Source: Hofstenia miamia
Taxonomy: Eukaryota; Xenacoelomorpha; Acoela
Length of the DNA stretch: 64,000 nucleotides
Direction: 5' to 3'
Assembly (NCBI GenBank): GCA_004352715.1
Contig: SCFE01000089.1
Span: 522,478 to 586,477, forward strand
A program made the translations under genes and the position numbers. The notes below the pieces were generated by a model. The model worked only from the letters and a program-made list of their open reading frames with translations. It ran no database searches and was not told the DNA's origin. Below, one piece after another: positions 13,227 through 25,406 of this stretch; the first letter of the stretch is position 1, and the number at the start of each line of letters is the position of its first letter.

Positions 13227-13631
13227 AAGCCCCGTTTGCACCATATGTTTTCCCTTATGACTTTATCTTTATTTACGAACCAGTTATTAGATTAACTCAA
13301 TATCAACTGCGTCTACACGGTAAGTTTTTTTCTGATAACTTTTTCGTGTTTCTACGTTAATGTTATTCAGTAATGCGCTTGCAAATGTCTTTGTTGAATC
13401 GGTAGTTACACTGAGCAATCCCATTGGTTTAATTTTTTTAAATACAATAACCGTTAAGATATTCATAATTTGCGTTTACACGATAAGTTTTCTCTTATGA
13501 CTTATTTTCTTAACTGCAAAACTTACCTACAAACTCGCAGGCTGTAAGCCCTCCCTTACGAGCAATTATCTCGAGCTAATTTGCGTTTACACGATAAGTC
13601 ATAAGGGAAAATTTATCGTGTAACTGGGCTT
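13227..13631. mobile_element. MITE with about 38-bp terminal inverted repeats
   Basis: The left end AAGCCCCGTTTGCACCATAT continues into TTTTCCCTTATGACTT. The right end is the complement of AAGCCCAGTTACACGATAAA continuing into TTTTCCCTTATGACTT. Related GCGTYTACACGRTAAG motifs recur inside at about 13308, 13473 and 13583. The last forms a hairpin (TTACACGATAA pairing with TTTATCGTGTAA), so the element may be composite. There is no ORF and no clear target duplication. Confidence 0.6.
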
Positions 13632-15715
13632 AGAAAGAAAAAGTCTTGTTTAAAAACCAACCTTAAAATTGATAAACTTTAATTCTTCAAGCACTTAATT
13701 ACGGCTTCCAGGCAACGAACGCTTTTCATAAGTCATCCCGACCTGTGAACCCTAAAACTGGCGTCATTAATTGTTCCTTTATGGCAAGTGCCAACATTTA
13801 AATCACGTAAAACTCATCAAAGGTAAATTTGTATTTTGGGAGGGCGCAAGATGTGCTCTTCTTTTTCGTAATTTATGGTAAATTTTTTTAAAACATTTTG
13901 CTGCAGACTGTGACCCACGCAATTGGTGGATATAGTTAAATGTCATTTGTCACATTTCCAACGTTGATGTTTGGTTAAGAAATACAATATTTTCCAAATA
14001 ATATTCAAAAGATTAAGCTAATGAGAAGAATTTGAAGGCTCTTTTTGTAATATTTTGGCATTTTCTTGCCACCTTACTTGATTCCCACTGAGATCTCCCC
14101 CATTTACGTCTTAATCATCTTCACATTTGTTTCGCATGTATATGCTTACAGATGTGAATTTCAGCTGTAAAATGCATTTTCTAAACTATTTTGAAAATGC
14201 TTTGAAAATGGTCATTGAAGTATGATCTATTTGGATCTACTGGATACAATATCAAAAGAACTACGTCCTCTGTTTTAATTATTGTTGCCCATGTGTTATA
14301 TTTTTAAAGTTTTATTATTAGAATTTCTTTGTTTAATTCTGAATAGCACTTCGTCCTGTGCAAATGAATTTTTCAAGGCTGCACTCACCGAAAGCAAAGA
14401 CTAATTGTTACCTTTTAACTGTGAAGGATTCTTTGTTTAGCTATATTCGTGTGTTTCATTGTTCGATATTCCTAGCAATTCATTGCTTATTTTTTTAGTA
14501 CTTAGATTAATATCGGCGATAATTTATTCTGTGAGTAAACAATAGTAGTAAACTAAGTTTTTTCCATTAATATAATTTTAAAAAATTATTTCTATTGATA
14601 AGAACAATTTTCGCTAGAATTTCGTAAAACGCAATGTGACACGGAAAATGAGATGTGTTGCAGATTCAGTTCTAGTAAAAGTAATTACTTAGGTAACACG
14701 ATTAACAAAGCATATTTTTTGAATTAATTTCTATGCGTAGGAATTTGACTCATTTTTTGAAGTACCTCCTGTTCTTAATTATCACTAGCATATTAACTGA
14801 CTTTGCTGACGCTATTAGGGATAGATGAAGGCTAGGATGCCATTTTAATTATAAAATTGCGATAGCAAATTGTAGACGAGCGTAGGATTCACATTTAGAT
14901 GATATTTCGGTTTTTTCTTTTTCATCAATGTTTGAAAAAATAATATATTTTCAATCCTTACCTTTTATAGAATGGTTGTCTCCCTCAGAGCAGCAAATGT
15001 GTCAAGATATGCTGAACCCAACTCAATCCAACCCCATCCGAGATTCATCTAATGAATGTTAATGCTTTCGACCAAATCCGTGTCAAATCGTGAACCGAAT
15101 GTGAGCCAACTCTAGTTTAAATACTTCAACTGGTTTTTGCTTCATGACCAAACAATAAAATGCATATAAACACGTTTAAAAAGCGACATAACTAAAAGGT
15201 ATTCAAATAGTAGATAAATAGTACTCAAAAGTAAATGGTTTTATATTGTGGTCTATAAAATTATCATTAATCATAATAATATATAACTCTTCTGCAAACG
15301 TGTATTCATAATCTCTTTCAATAACCCGATCTTGACCCACATGGAAACATTGATCCAACTCAATTAACCCATGAAATTCAGTCAGGATAATTCATGGAAT
15401 TATAGACATTTCATATTCAAATAGTGATTTTTTCCGTTTGGAAATGTATATTAATTATAATAATCTCCATTAGTTTCGAATTGCTTGAAATGAGGTTTTT
15501 TATTACCATTTTAAATAAATCCAACAATTCAAAGAATCCATTGATCACTTTGAAAATTTCACATTTCTATAAATCCTGTCCACTTATATACAATTAAATT
15601 TTTTAATGTAAGTGGATGTAAGAATTGTTTTATTGAAAGCTAAGAAAATATTTAGTAAAATATAATATAATCGCATAATTTATTGAATGAATGCTTGTTT
15701 ACTATACTCATTTAG

Positions 15716-15781
15716 CTATGGCCCTTAGTTGGTGGACGTCTAACGAAGCCCGCTAAAGGAAAGTTGTTTTATGTGCCTCAG
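15716..15781 (+). CDS. ABCD3: ABCD3 exon: Q-loop region
   Basis: This 22-codon exon starts after the acceptor CATTTAG and ends before the donor GTATGC, phase 0 at both ends. It reads LWPLVGGRLTKPAKGKLFYV then PQ. In ABCD3 (PMP70), a peroxisomal-membrane half-transporter that dimerises to import long-chain and branched acyl substrates for beta-oxidation, this segment follows the Walker A helix and ends with the Q-loop glutamine. That glutamine is the last codon here (15779-15781). The match to known PMP70 sequence is near-identical in wording and order, which separates it from the ABCD1/2 and ABCD4 paralogues. The preceding exon, with Walker A, is missing from the window. Confidence 0.93.
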
Positions 15782-16209
15782 GTATGCTTTCATAATCATT
15801 AATTTTAAATTAATTTTTCTTCTACTAAAAGTTTAATTTACACCCCTGTTTGGTTATAAAGGCTTTGAAGTTACTTTCCTTCCATATCCCTGTGCAAACA
15901 TCGCCAAATTTAATATAATTTGATAGCAACATCAAGAAATAAGATTTAAGTAATTCTATAAGCGGTTTACATTTTTAATAAATCATATCCGATTGTTCAT
16001 ATATTTTTTTACAAAGTCTGTTCTGTAAATTTCATAATTTTAATTTCATCATCCTTTTGGTTCACATTGCGCCAAATTTATATTAAATTGAATTGTATTC
16101 GTCAATTACTAAGTATTGAAAAACGTGTTTTAAAATATCACAGCAACAAAGTTCTTGTTTTAAAACATGTTTTAAGCCAATTAAACCCTGATTATAATAG
16201 TAATAGGTT

Positions 16210-16230
16210 TATATATATATATATATATAT
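16210..16230. repeat. (TA)n microsatellite
   Basis: A pure TA run. Similar runs of 20-30 bases occur at 8238-8259, 19722-19745, 26407-26431, 39313-39337, 45900-45929 and 57755-57779. The longer ones are listed separately. Confidence 0.9.
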
Positions 16231-17750
16231 CACAGATTTGGTTGAAAAGCGTTTGTATTTATGTGCTTTGAGGTTGGAAACTCGAGCGAATTGTAGGCTT
16301 GAATTTGATGAACTGGCATTTTGCAAGCATTTCCTAAAAGTTTTGTACTTGCTTGAATCTTTGAAAAAACTATGTTAAGTAGGGACCTGTGAATACTATA
16401 ACTCTACCGAGGTCGGAAAACGCAACTCGACATTTCGAGTACTAGAAACTAACTCCATATTATATTGAATGGTATCTTTTTTCTTTATTTTTTTGCATTT
16501 AATGCCGAAGACTCCATCGACCTATCTCCACTTATCGCTAACTGTAAGCCATCAGGCTTGATTTTTGTCCTATTTTGTTTAAAATGTGTTTCTTTCGTAC
16601 ATTTCGATATGGTTGTTTAGCATGTAGCGGTTATATCAAGCTCGGCCTTACCAGAAAACTACGTTAAAATAAAATTGAAACTCGACTCGTAGTCGCGAGT
16701 TAGGTTCCAACTCGACTCGAACTTAATTCGGGTCTAGTGTTAAGTTGATTTAAAATGCTTCATACTTTAGTTTTTTTCTAAAATATTAACTTTTATAACG
16801 ACCTACTGTATATCTCTGAATTTGTGCAATGTGTTTGTTCCAATTGATGCCTCAAACAAACTTGAGTAAATACTTGTGAACATAATAAAAAACCTGTTTT
16901 GGTTTTGGTGAAAAAATTTAACATAATATTGATTCCAGCCTATTCAAATCGCTGCAAGACTTGATTTATAGATGGATTATGCAATTCACTACGATGATGA
17001 TTTTATGACTCTTTCAAATAATTTTTGATAGCTTACACTTTTACGAGATAAAGCATTGAATTTTATGGAACTAGCGGGAAAGATTATTGCGTATTGATTT
17101 CCAATCAGATTTGATTCATTTAATAGGAGTTGTTATATTGAAGGACGCTGCACAAGAATTTATTTCAAACAGCAGAAAATGTCTAATTGAAAATCCTCCA
17201 GTTTAATTGGGGTTAATTACATAGAGTACTTAGTACAAATGGACCAACAATTACTGACCTAATTATTGCGTAAACGCATTTAAGTGTAGTTTTATGCTGT
17301 TGAATGCACTACGAGAATGATTTCAGTTGCAATTTTATTTCAGTTAAAATATTTTTTTTGTATGCTAATCTCGAAGTAGGTAAAATTACTACAGTAAAAG
17401 GGATTTAGTCTGAAGCTCTCAAAATTGGGGCGTATTTTCATCCCCAAACCTGATCTGTTTTTTCTTGGCACATAAAACAATATTTCTACTAGTTTTTCAC
17501 ATATGAATATATAATCATCTCTGTGAAACTAGCGATTGATTGTAATGTCAAGAAAGCAAAACGTTGTTGAATCTGCCAATAGTTTTTTAGTCTAAGGAAA
17601 AGTATAGTTTCTTATTCTAATATATACAATTTATTAATTATTTTTCTTATCAGAATGAACCTCTATGTGTGGCAAATTCTAAATATACTTTACGAGCACC
17701 TAGGTCTGTAGATATTCTACAATTACTAACGCAAAAATTGTTACTTCGGT

Positions 17751-17752
<2 letters not shown>

Positions 17753-17788
<36 letters not shown>
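17753..17788. repeat. (TA)n microsatellite, 36 bases
   Basis: Pure TA tract in the ABCD3 intron, preceded by CCT as are the tracts at 39313 and 45900. Confidence 0.95.
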
Positions 17789-17792
<4 letters not shown>

Positions 17793-18599
17793 TAATGTTC
17801 TTTCTGGTTATTGAAAATTAGAAGCAATAATTTAACTGATAGAACAAAATCATATGGGAATGTCATTGATTTGATGCAAACAGTTTGTATTTTGAAAGAA
17901 ATAGAATATACATACTTTAAAGCGATTAGACCACCATGTCCTAAACAGAATGTTCGTGTCGCGTTCTTGTACATTCGAATTCCATGCTCATCAGTCAAAG
18001 AAATTCTATTGTTCACAATTGCCCAGTCTGTCTTTGGCCAGGGATGCTTGAAATTGAGCGCTAGAGTCTTCTCCAGTTAGGCATGTGACCTTCTCTAGCT
18101 CTACAGTTGAAATGTCAAAACCAATTTGTTTAAATTTAGGTATAAATTTCTATGCTCCTTTTTACATGTCTAATAAATTTAACATTCACACTTATTGGAA
18201 GGGGCGATGCTAATTTCACTGACAGTTTAGAGAGGTTTGTTGTACGGTATTGACGATCTTTCTCGAATTATTGTAGTTATCATGAAGTTTTTAACAGAAT
18301 GTTATTATTTTTTTTGGATTGGATGTGATTTGAATTGTTGACCGTTAATGCCTAAATTATTAAAGATTAATATATTTTATATTTAATTGGAGTCGAGTTT
18401 TGAGTATCCTTACTAATATTTGATTTAGCTTGAAATCGCTATAATTCTACAAAGTGCTGTAGTAACGAATTTTGTGGATAATTATTGATTACCAAGTAAA
18501 TCTTACTCATCCGAGAATAATGAGCAGCATGACTGTTAAGCATATCATTTCCCTTATCTAACTCCTTCAAGTTAAGGAGAGTTGTACTACAGTGTCATT

Positions 18600-18617
18600 T
18601 GACAGTTATAACTGTCA
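18600..18617. repeat. Perfect 18-nt palindrome
   Basis: TGACAGTTA followed at once by its complement TAACTGTCA. A second small inverted repeat (CTCCTT / AAGGAG) lies about 30 bases upstream. This may be the centre of a small palindromic element. Confidence 0.6.
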
Positions 18618-18726
18618 GAAGCCGTGTGAACTTAAATATAAAATGTTGAGTTTTTACAGGATTAGATAAAATATCGTATTTATCCGCCAGCAGTGAGCAA
18701 CACCAGTTGTAAATGGGTGACGTATT

Positions 18727-19132
18727 TTAGGCGCTAGCTCGCCCTTTTTTCAATCGCTCGACCTGAAATGTACTAAGCAATATTTGAGGAAAGTAGGGAT
18801 TAAATATTTCAGCACGTTTTATGGCATCAACTACTACTATATTAAAAGGCTCGGGCCCGGTACCATCTGACGGTCCTTGGAAAATATCAGGCCCTGCCAT
18901 GGGCTGGCCAGCGCATTTACAACTTTGAGCAGCGAAGTCTAATGTGCATGCACGTTTTCCATTGCTTGCTTTGTTTTGCAGTAGTATTTTTTGATCGTAT
19001 CCCTTGGGCAAGTTAACAATTTTGCAACTATTAGGTCCCAGGTGCACTTCAAAATCTGCAATTTTGTCAATTTCAGTGCATTCATTTGTTGAAGAGTTAT
19101 TTTGATACACGTTTTCATTTCTTAAGAGATCC
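18727..19132 (-). CDS. Unidentified ORF, possible exon or retrogene piece
   Basis: About 134 codons are open on the minus strand, ending in KKGRASA-stop. The base composition is visibly more GC-rich than the neighbourhood, and residue use looks protein-like. Recognisable stretches include DFEVHLGPNSCKIVNLPKGY, CTLDFAAQSCKCAGQPMAGP and AIKRAEIFNPYFPQILLSTF. There is no in-frame ATG at the start; the frame opens after a TAA that lies next to an acceptor-like GAGTAAG, so the sequence could be the last exon of a gene or a 5'-truncated insertion. No family is recognised. It lies antisense inside an ABCD3 intron. Confidence 0.35.
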
Positions 19133-19721
19133 TCTTACTCGTTTAAAAAATAATTAGCATGAGTTTTGCTTTAACAAAGGCCATTTGAAATCATTTTTCA
19201 AATAATCATGGATCACAAGTGAATTATGCGGCAGTCTTCCCATTTATATTTCTTGGGATCTATTTTAAGTAACCATTGTTTGCTAATAACGCAATTGTAT
19301 GTGTTTAATGTTTTCAAATTCATTTATATGTCAATTTCGAATTTACCTGCCTTAATGGGCAATTAGCGCCTTCTCTTATTTCATCAATATTTAATAACAC
19401 ATTGATTTTCATATAAGAAACTAGTAAGGACATCATTGCAGTGTTTCCACAAAAATTGTCACTTGGATTTTGTTCATGTTAATAATGAATTCAATCAGTA
19501 TGATGTACGCTAATTAATACACTAAGCTGCTGTGGAACAACATAAAATACTCACTACTTAATAAAGAAACACCCAACATGCAAAAATGCGTTTCATCTGG
19601 AACCAGTCCACTTTTGAATATCAGCAGCGTATAATGGTTATACATATATTTAATCAAAGGCTTACAAAATTTTAAATTGATTTATAAATCAACACTTACA
19701 TGGTCTTAAATTTATAAATCA

Positions 19722-19730
<9 letters not shown>

Positions 19731-19753
<23 letters not shown>

Positions 19754-21079
19754 TGATATGTAAAATATACTTGTCAAAAGGACATTTAAAGCGGTGACGT
19801 TATTTTTATTTCAAGTTTATATTCTTAGATAGTTTTTTCATGATTTCAAGAATGTTTTCATCGATATTTTATTCTTAAGTTTTTTTACTTATACAGGGTG
19901 GTGTCACGGAAACCAAGTGTTTTTTGATTGGCTAGCACTCGGCCAATAGGATAGGGAGGGTGGAGCAGCAGGTACCACAGCCTTTCTCAGTTCATAGCAT
20001 TTCAGTGTTGACATGGCGCCGTGGAGTGTGGAACACCGCATGTATACACATGATTGTTTTGTGAGGAGTGGTGAGTGGGTGACCGCGGTTCAGCATGAGT
20101 TTCGCCGTAGATTCAATATTCATTGAAATCACTCTCTTCCCACACGTGACACAATCTTACGATGGGTTAATAATCTTTGAACAGGAGGATCAATAATGAA
20201 AAAATCCCCGCCCGGCCCTCGAAGTACGGCGCATACTCCGGAAAATGTTGAAAAAGTCAGACAGGCAATGTTGCAAAGCCCACACTGCTCTGCTCGGAGA
20301 CATTCAGCTGCTCTCCAAATCAGCGATCGTACAGTAGGACGAATTTTGCACAAAGACTTATATTTTCACTCTTATAAGTTAGCGATTGTGCAGGAATTGA
20401 ATGCAATGGATTACCTCCAACGATTGAACTTTGCACAGAACATGCTCGCACTTTATGAGCAAAATGAAAACATGATGGTGGCAATGAGTGATGAAGCCCA
20501 TTTCCACCTCAATGGGGCTGTTAACAAACAGATTTGTCGGTACTGGGCTGCTGAAAATCCGCGACATCTCCACGAAAAACCACTGCATAGCCCCAAGGTG
20601 GCAGTTTGGTGCACGGCTGGAAGGTTTGGCGTTATCGGTCCCTATTTCTTTGAACAAGATGGGGCTACCATTACCATATCATCTGAGCGTTATGTTGAGA
20701 TGGTGAACACCTTTTTCAACCCTGAGTTAAATAGACGGCATATTGATCATCAACAATTGTGGTTTCAGTAAGATGAGGTCACGGCACACACCGCCAGAGT
20801 GTCAATGGCTGTTCTTCGACAACTGTTTCCTAACCATCTCATTTCGAGATTTGGTGATGTTTTGTGGCCTCCTCGATCCTCGACTTGTCAACATGGGATT
20901 TATTCCTATGGGGGTTTCTCAAGTCACGTGTCTATGAGGAGAAGCCCAATACATTAGATGAATTGAAGAAAGCCATCCGTCAACAAATCATTCAAATCAA
21001 CGGCGCCCTGTTGGAAAGAGTGGAAGCTAATTTTCGTGAACACCCTCAACACTGCGTCAACGTCATTTTCTGTTCATGA
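19731..21079 (+). mobile_element. Mariner-superfamily transposon, copy 1
   Basis: The element extends from the (TA)n tract through a 160-base 5' leader, the sequence ACAGGGTGGTGTCACGG (19893), and a decayed transposase gene. The leader is shared almost base for base with copy 2 (24946 onward). No matching right terminal repeat was found after 21079, so the 3' end appears to be lost. Confidence 0.65.
20013..21079 (+). pseudogene. Transposase pseudogene, mariner superfamily
   Basis: Reading starts at ATG 20013 (MAPWSVEHR) and stays in one frame to 20771, despite two in-frame TGA codons in the N-terminal part. The N-terminus is a helix-turn-helix domain (TAVQHEFRRRFNIH, then RHSAALQISDRTVGRIL). 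The catalytic core follows with MSDEAHFHLNG, carrying the first aspartate. A TAA after WFQ sits just before the second motif (TAHTA). A frameshift in the proline-rich stretch then moves the rest to the frame at 20864-21079 (DLSTWDLFLWGFLKSRVYEE). At least three stops and one frameshift make it inactive. If TWD is the third acidic residue, the spacing from the second is about 41 residues, as in rosa-type (DD41D) mariners. This count is my own and approximate. Confidence 0.85.
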
Positions 21080-24000
21080 TTATTTTGAAATGCTATGCTA
21101 TTAAAAATGTTGTTCTATCATTAAAATTTGCTTGCAGTAATACCTTACGTTTTTCTTTATATTCCAAAAACACTTGGTTCAATTACATTAATACTGCTAT
21201 CTGTGATAGTGAATTTATAATTGTTTTAGCATACTCTTATTGGCATTTGCATTTATATGAAGGGACTACGGCCCAATCCACTCCACATAAACAATTACAA
21301 CAATCGTGATTTCTTATATAAATATACATGTTAATGATTGCATGGTTTTTGGGCTAATGATTTAGAATTAGTCTGCTAATTCATTTTTGCGGTATAATTC
21401 AAACCATTTCAAATAATATCAAGGACAGAAGGACAGATGAAACAAGTTTTTAGGTTAATTTTTCGGTTTCTGAATATATTTAGTTATTTGAAGTTTTTCC
21501 CATCAGTTGTATATTTCCGTTGAAATTCAACTTTCATGTGTAAAAAATTAAATTTCAGAAATGCTGATTATCTCAAATAAAAGAGGGCCCGGCTTTATAG
21601 TGTTTTATGTCATTTCAACTTTAACCATAATTCTACTAGGAATTTTTCAAAATCTGTGATGGTTTCTTCAAAAAATTTTTAAACGCTTATATTTAAAATC
21701 TTCAAACACCACACGGATTTTCCCCTATTTCTTTTTTATTTTTAAAGAGCAAAGTATTTGAGGGTAGTTGTTGTTCCCATGGGGATTAAACCCTCTCAAT
21801 ATCTGAACATTAGTTGATAAGAATTTGAATATTTTTTACAAAAATTTGATTTCTCATTGAAAAAAATTTCATATTTTTATGCACTTCAAGCACAAGAATA
21901 ATTGTTGCAAAAATCCATCACATTTCGCACAAAGTTTTCACAAAGGGTTTTGAGTTTGATGTCCGCCTTATTTTGCATTGAATCCAAGAATTGTATCCAA
22001 TTAGTCACAGTAACTTCATATTAGGTCTCTCAATATATTTAGAGTTCCATTTCAAATGCTATTTTGATTTATGCAAGGTTTTCTAATGTTTTTGATGATA
22101 AATATCAAAGCTTGGGATAAACTCTTTTTAGTTAATTAACAGGTTATTAAGCAAAGGTTAAATTTCTCTTAGGTTTTAAACAATTTTATTCTTCTACAGT
22201 AGTTGTGCGAAGTCTTTGCTAGTATCAATATGTAGGATAAAATAACTGCAGGTTTTAATGGAGATAGAAAACCTCCTGTTAAATGGCCCGGATTAAAAAA
22301 TCGATGGAATATCGTTGTTTAGAATTTGAAATTTAACCACAGAGTGGTTAATTCCGAAGTAAATTTCCTGAAGAACGGAAAAATTTCAACTTTTCTGTAG
22401 ATTTAGAAATTTCAAAAGTTTGATACAGTTTACTGTTTATATTGAATTTATTTTATATTAGTTATTGAAGTATCATATGTATATATAATTGGCACTGTGT
22501 ACACTTTTTGTTTATGTATTTAACGCTGTGCAAATTAAGATATTTAAGCAAATATAAAAACTGTATAAAAACTGTCTATAGGCAAGTTATTAAAAACTTT
22601 ATTGACTTTCACTACTTGAAAGAACAAAAATTTTCTTTTTTGGTTTTCTATGTGGTCTGTCCACTGGAACACTTTCAAACATGTCTATTTTGTTGTGAGT
22701 AAATTGTTAGATAACAGTCTTGATTTTCATAAATATCAGAATATTGGAGTGAACCTTGTTGCTTTTCATGTAACTATATAATGTTGTTAGCTGTCTTTAT
22801 CTCTATATACTTTGATCAGTTGTTTTTAACATTGCCAAATTATATCGCACTCAACCGTATTATATTCCCAAATTTTAATAACAAAATGATGGCATATTTC
22901 TTTAATAGATTTTTTCGTTCTAATGTACACTCACGCAGTTAATTAGGCTATAATTTCTTTCCAAGAAAATGCCACTTTATGTTAGAAGTAAGTTGTCTAT
23001 TTCCTGATGAAAGTTTTATGTACATATTTTTCTAATAGTAATATTACTCATTTGTATTTCACTGACAGTTACGTTGATTCTGGTCTCAGATTTGAGGCAA
23101 ATAGAAAGAAAGCGGTGTGTGAAGAATAAATTGCATGTCCTGTGAGAATTACGGATGATAAGACCAAAGATCTTGTTTCTGTGCTTCAGAAATTTCATTC
23201 AATTGTTAGTTAATTTTCGTCTTATTTGAAAATGTCTATGCCGGTTTTTCAATGCATAGATATGCCATTTTATTCATTACAGAATTCGTTTAATTTAACC
23301 ACACAGTACGCATTCTTAGTGGCACTTGTTTTGTTATAAGCTTGCAGTGTATTTGTGCTTTTATTTAAAATATAATTTAGTTGAATTCTAAACCACTTTT
23401 TCATGTTCCATATAAGACATTTACTTAATCAATTGGTTCACAAGTATGTTGCCCGATTCACCCCTTTTTATAATTTTTCAGGATCTTATTCACACCCTCA
23501 TTTACAAAATTTCAATGTCCCCTGAAGGTGGATACTATGGATAATAATTTAAAGTATTCAGCCCCGGATATCTCCGATAGACCTTTCCTCCAATGTCATA
23601 GTTCCCCCTCCCCATTACATCTTGAATTGCACCCCAATGATATAGTTTGATTAAATTTTTAATACTTCTGTGCTTTAAATTGAATCTGAAACCAACGGTA
23701 GTTGTAGCTTGTCATGCTGGAATCTAAAATTTTTACTTCTTGCAGCATGAAACAATCACCGGAAGTGCTGGAAGTTGACTTTAAGAAAATATCAAAGTTT
23801 GTTTTCTCTCATATTATTAGAGATTTCTTTTTGGTTAGGTACTTTCTAGTAAGGCCCTCCAATTTTTTGCTGAACACTGTTGTTTATGTGGCAATTCCCC
23901 CTATGTTCGCTTGTTAAATCAAATTACACTTTACCATATTTAACGAAAGTATTACGAAGGCACCACTAGAAGATATGTTGTTTTCGTAACCCTAAGATGT

Positions 24001-24905
24001 GCAAAATGTAATTTCAGATTTTTTTACATTCATGCAACCGTATTCAATGAAATCTTTAGGGAAGTGTGTGGTTTCCAATATTATAGGTTTTTGGGGTTCG
24101 CCACTGGTTCTCTTGCAATGATATAAATACTTGTGATTACCATTTTTTTAAGAAAAATGCGGTTAGTGGTCGGCAAAGTTCGCCGTTTCTTGCTGCTGTC
24201 TTTTTGTCTCTTAGTACTCCAAAGAGTCTCATCCCATTTAAATATTGCTTGAAATGTACTTTGAATTTCATCGAAACTTAATCCATCCTAGATAATTTAC
24301 ATAATTCTATTAAAAATGCAGTGACATGCGCTAAGTCTGGGGTATCTTCGGCGACAATTAGTGTAGTGGAAAATCTATTTCGAAATACCAAAAAAATTGT
24401 TCAAAAATTTGAAATAATAAATTAAGCTTGCGAAAAAAATGTTAGAAATCAATGCATTTTCTAATTTGTTGCAATTTTGTGGGTTTTGTTATTTTTAAAT
24501 GTTCATTAAAGTTTATTGCTAATTAAAATTTATTATTTTGAGAAGTGCTAGTGCTTTATTCCTGTGCTATCGCCGCTTACATTATCTATTTGGGGTGAAG
24601 TGATGAAAATTCTAAGAGGTGAAAGCGTTTTAACGAACCTCATCTTGAATTGTCTAAATTCACAAAATGTGTCAAATTGAATTGTTCACTTCTTGCTGTG
24701 TAATTCATTTACAAATCAATACTGGTAACAACATCGGTGAAAGCATTTGCCATTCAAAATCTAGTCTGGCAATGATCATTGTTCGAGGAAATTTATACGT
24801 TATTTTTAAAACATGTTAGTGACAAAATATAAAGTGATAAGGTGCACTAAAAATTTTTCTAGTATTTAACACGCATGGAGCTATTGCCAACCACTAAATA
24901 CACAC

Positions 24906-24910
<5 letters not shown>

Positions 24911-24959
<49 letters not shown>
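24911..24959. repeat. (TA)n microsatellite, about 49 bases
   Basis: The longest TA tract in the window. It directly precedes the leader of transposon copy 2, just as a shorter tract precedes copy 1 at 19722. Confidence 0.95.
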
Positions 24960-24967
<8 letters not shown>

Positions 24968-25406
24968 TGATATGTAAAATATACTTGTCAAAAGGACATT
25001 TAAAGCGGTGACGTTATTTTTATTTCAAGTTTATATTCTTAGATAGTTTTTTCATGATTTCAAGAATGTTTTCATCGATATTTTATTCTTAAGTTTTTTT
25101 ACTTATACAGGGTGGTGTCACGGAAACCAAGTGTTTTTTGATTGGCTAGCACTCGGCCAATAGGATAGGGAGGGTGGAGCAGCAGGTACCACAGCCTTTC
25201 TCAGTTCATAGCATTTCAGTGTTGACATGGCGCCGTGGAGTGTGGAACACCGCATGTTCGCATATGATTGTTTTGTGAGGGTGGCGAGTCGGTGACCGCG
25301 GTTCAGCGTGAGTTTCGCCGTAGATTCAATATTCATCAAAATCACTCTTTTCCCACACGTGACACAATCTTACGATGGGTTAATAATTTTCGAACAGGAG
25401 GCCCAA
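24946..25406 (+). mobile_element. Mariner-superfamily transposon, copy 2, cut by gap
   Basis: This segment repeats 19731-20200 closely, including the leader upstream of ACAGGGTGGTG (25107). The transposase start is ATG 25227. A one-base loss relative to copy 1 near 25278 shifts the frame, after which TAVQREFRRRFNIHQNHSFP reads through, with glutamine and arginine codons where copy 1 has stops. Copy 2 is thus less decayed in this part. The rest lies in a 1000-N gap; the sequence after the gap (from 26407) is a TA tract and does not resume the element. Confidence 0.7.

Larger units (their letters stand above)
1..15715 (+). other. Probable long ABCD3 intron (3' part)
   Basis: No ABCD3 exon was found upstream of 15716, although the next upstream exon should encode the Walker A loop and be easy to recognise. 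I read both strands for a glycine-lysine-serine P-loop in a plausible splice context and saw none. The stretch is therefore most simply the 3' part of one long intron, or intron plus sequence before the gene if the assembly is broken. Repeats in it are listed separately. The blocks 1331-6860, 8510-9260, 10470-11350 and 13632-15715 are AT-rich and show nothing else I can support. Inference from family knowledge plus a visual search. Confidence 0.5.

Noticed and set aside
1-15715. A hidden Walker A exon of ABCD3
   Set aside because: No GxxGxGKS-type coding stretch with splice sites was seen on the + strand.
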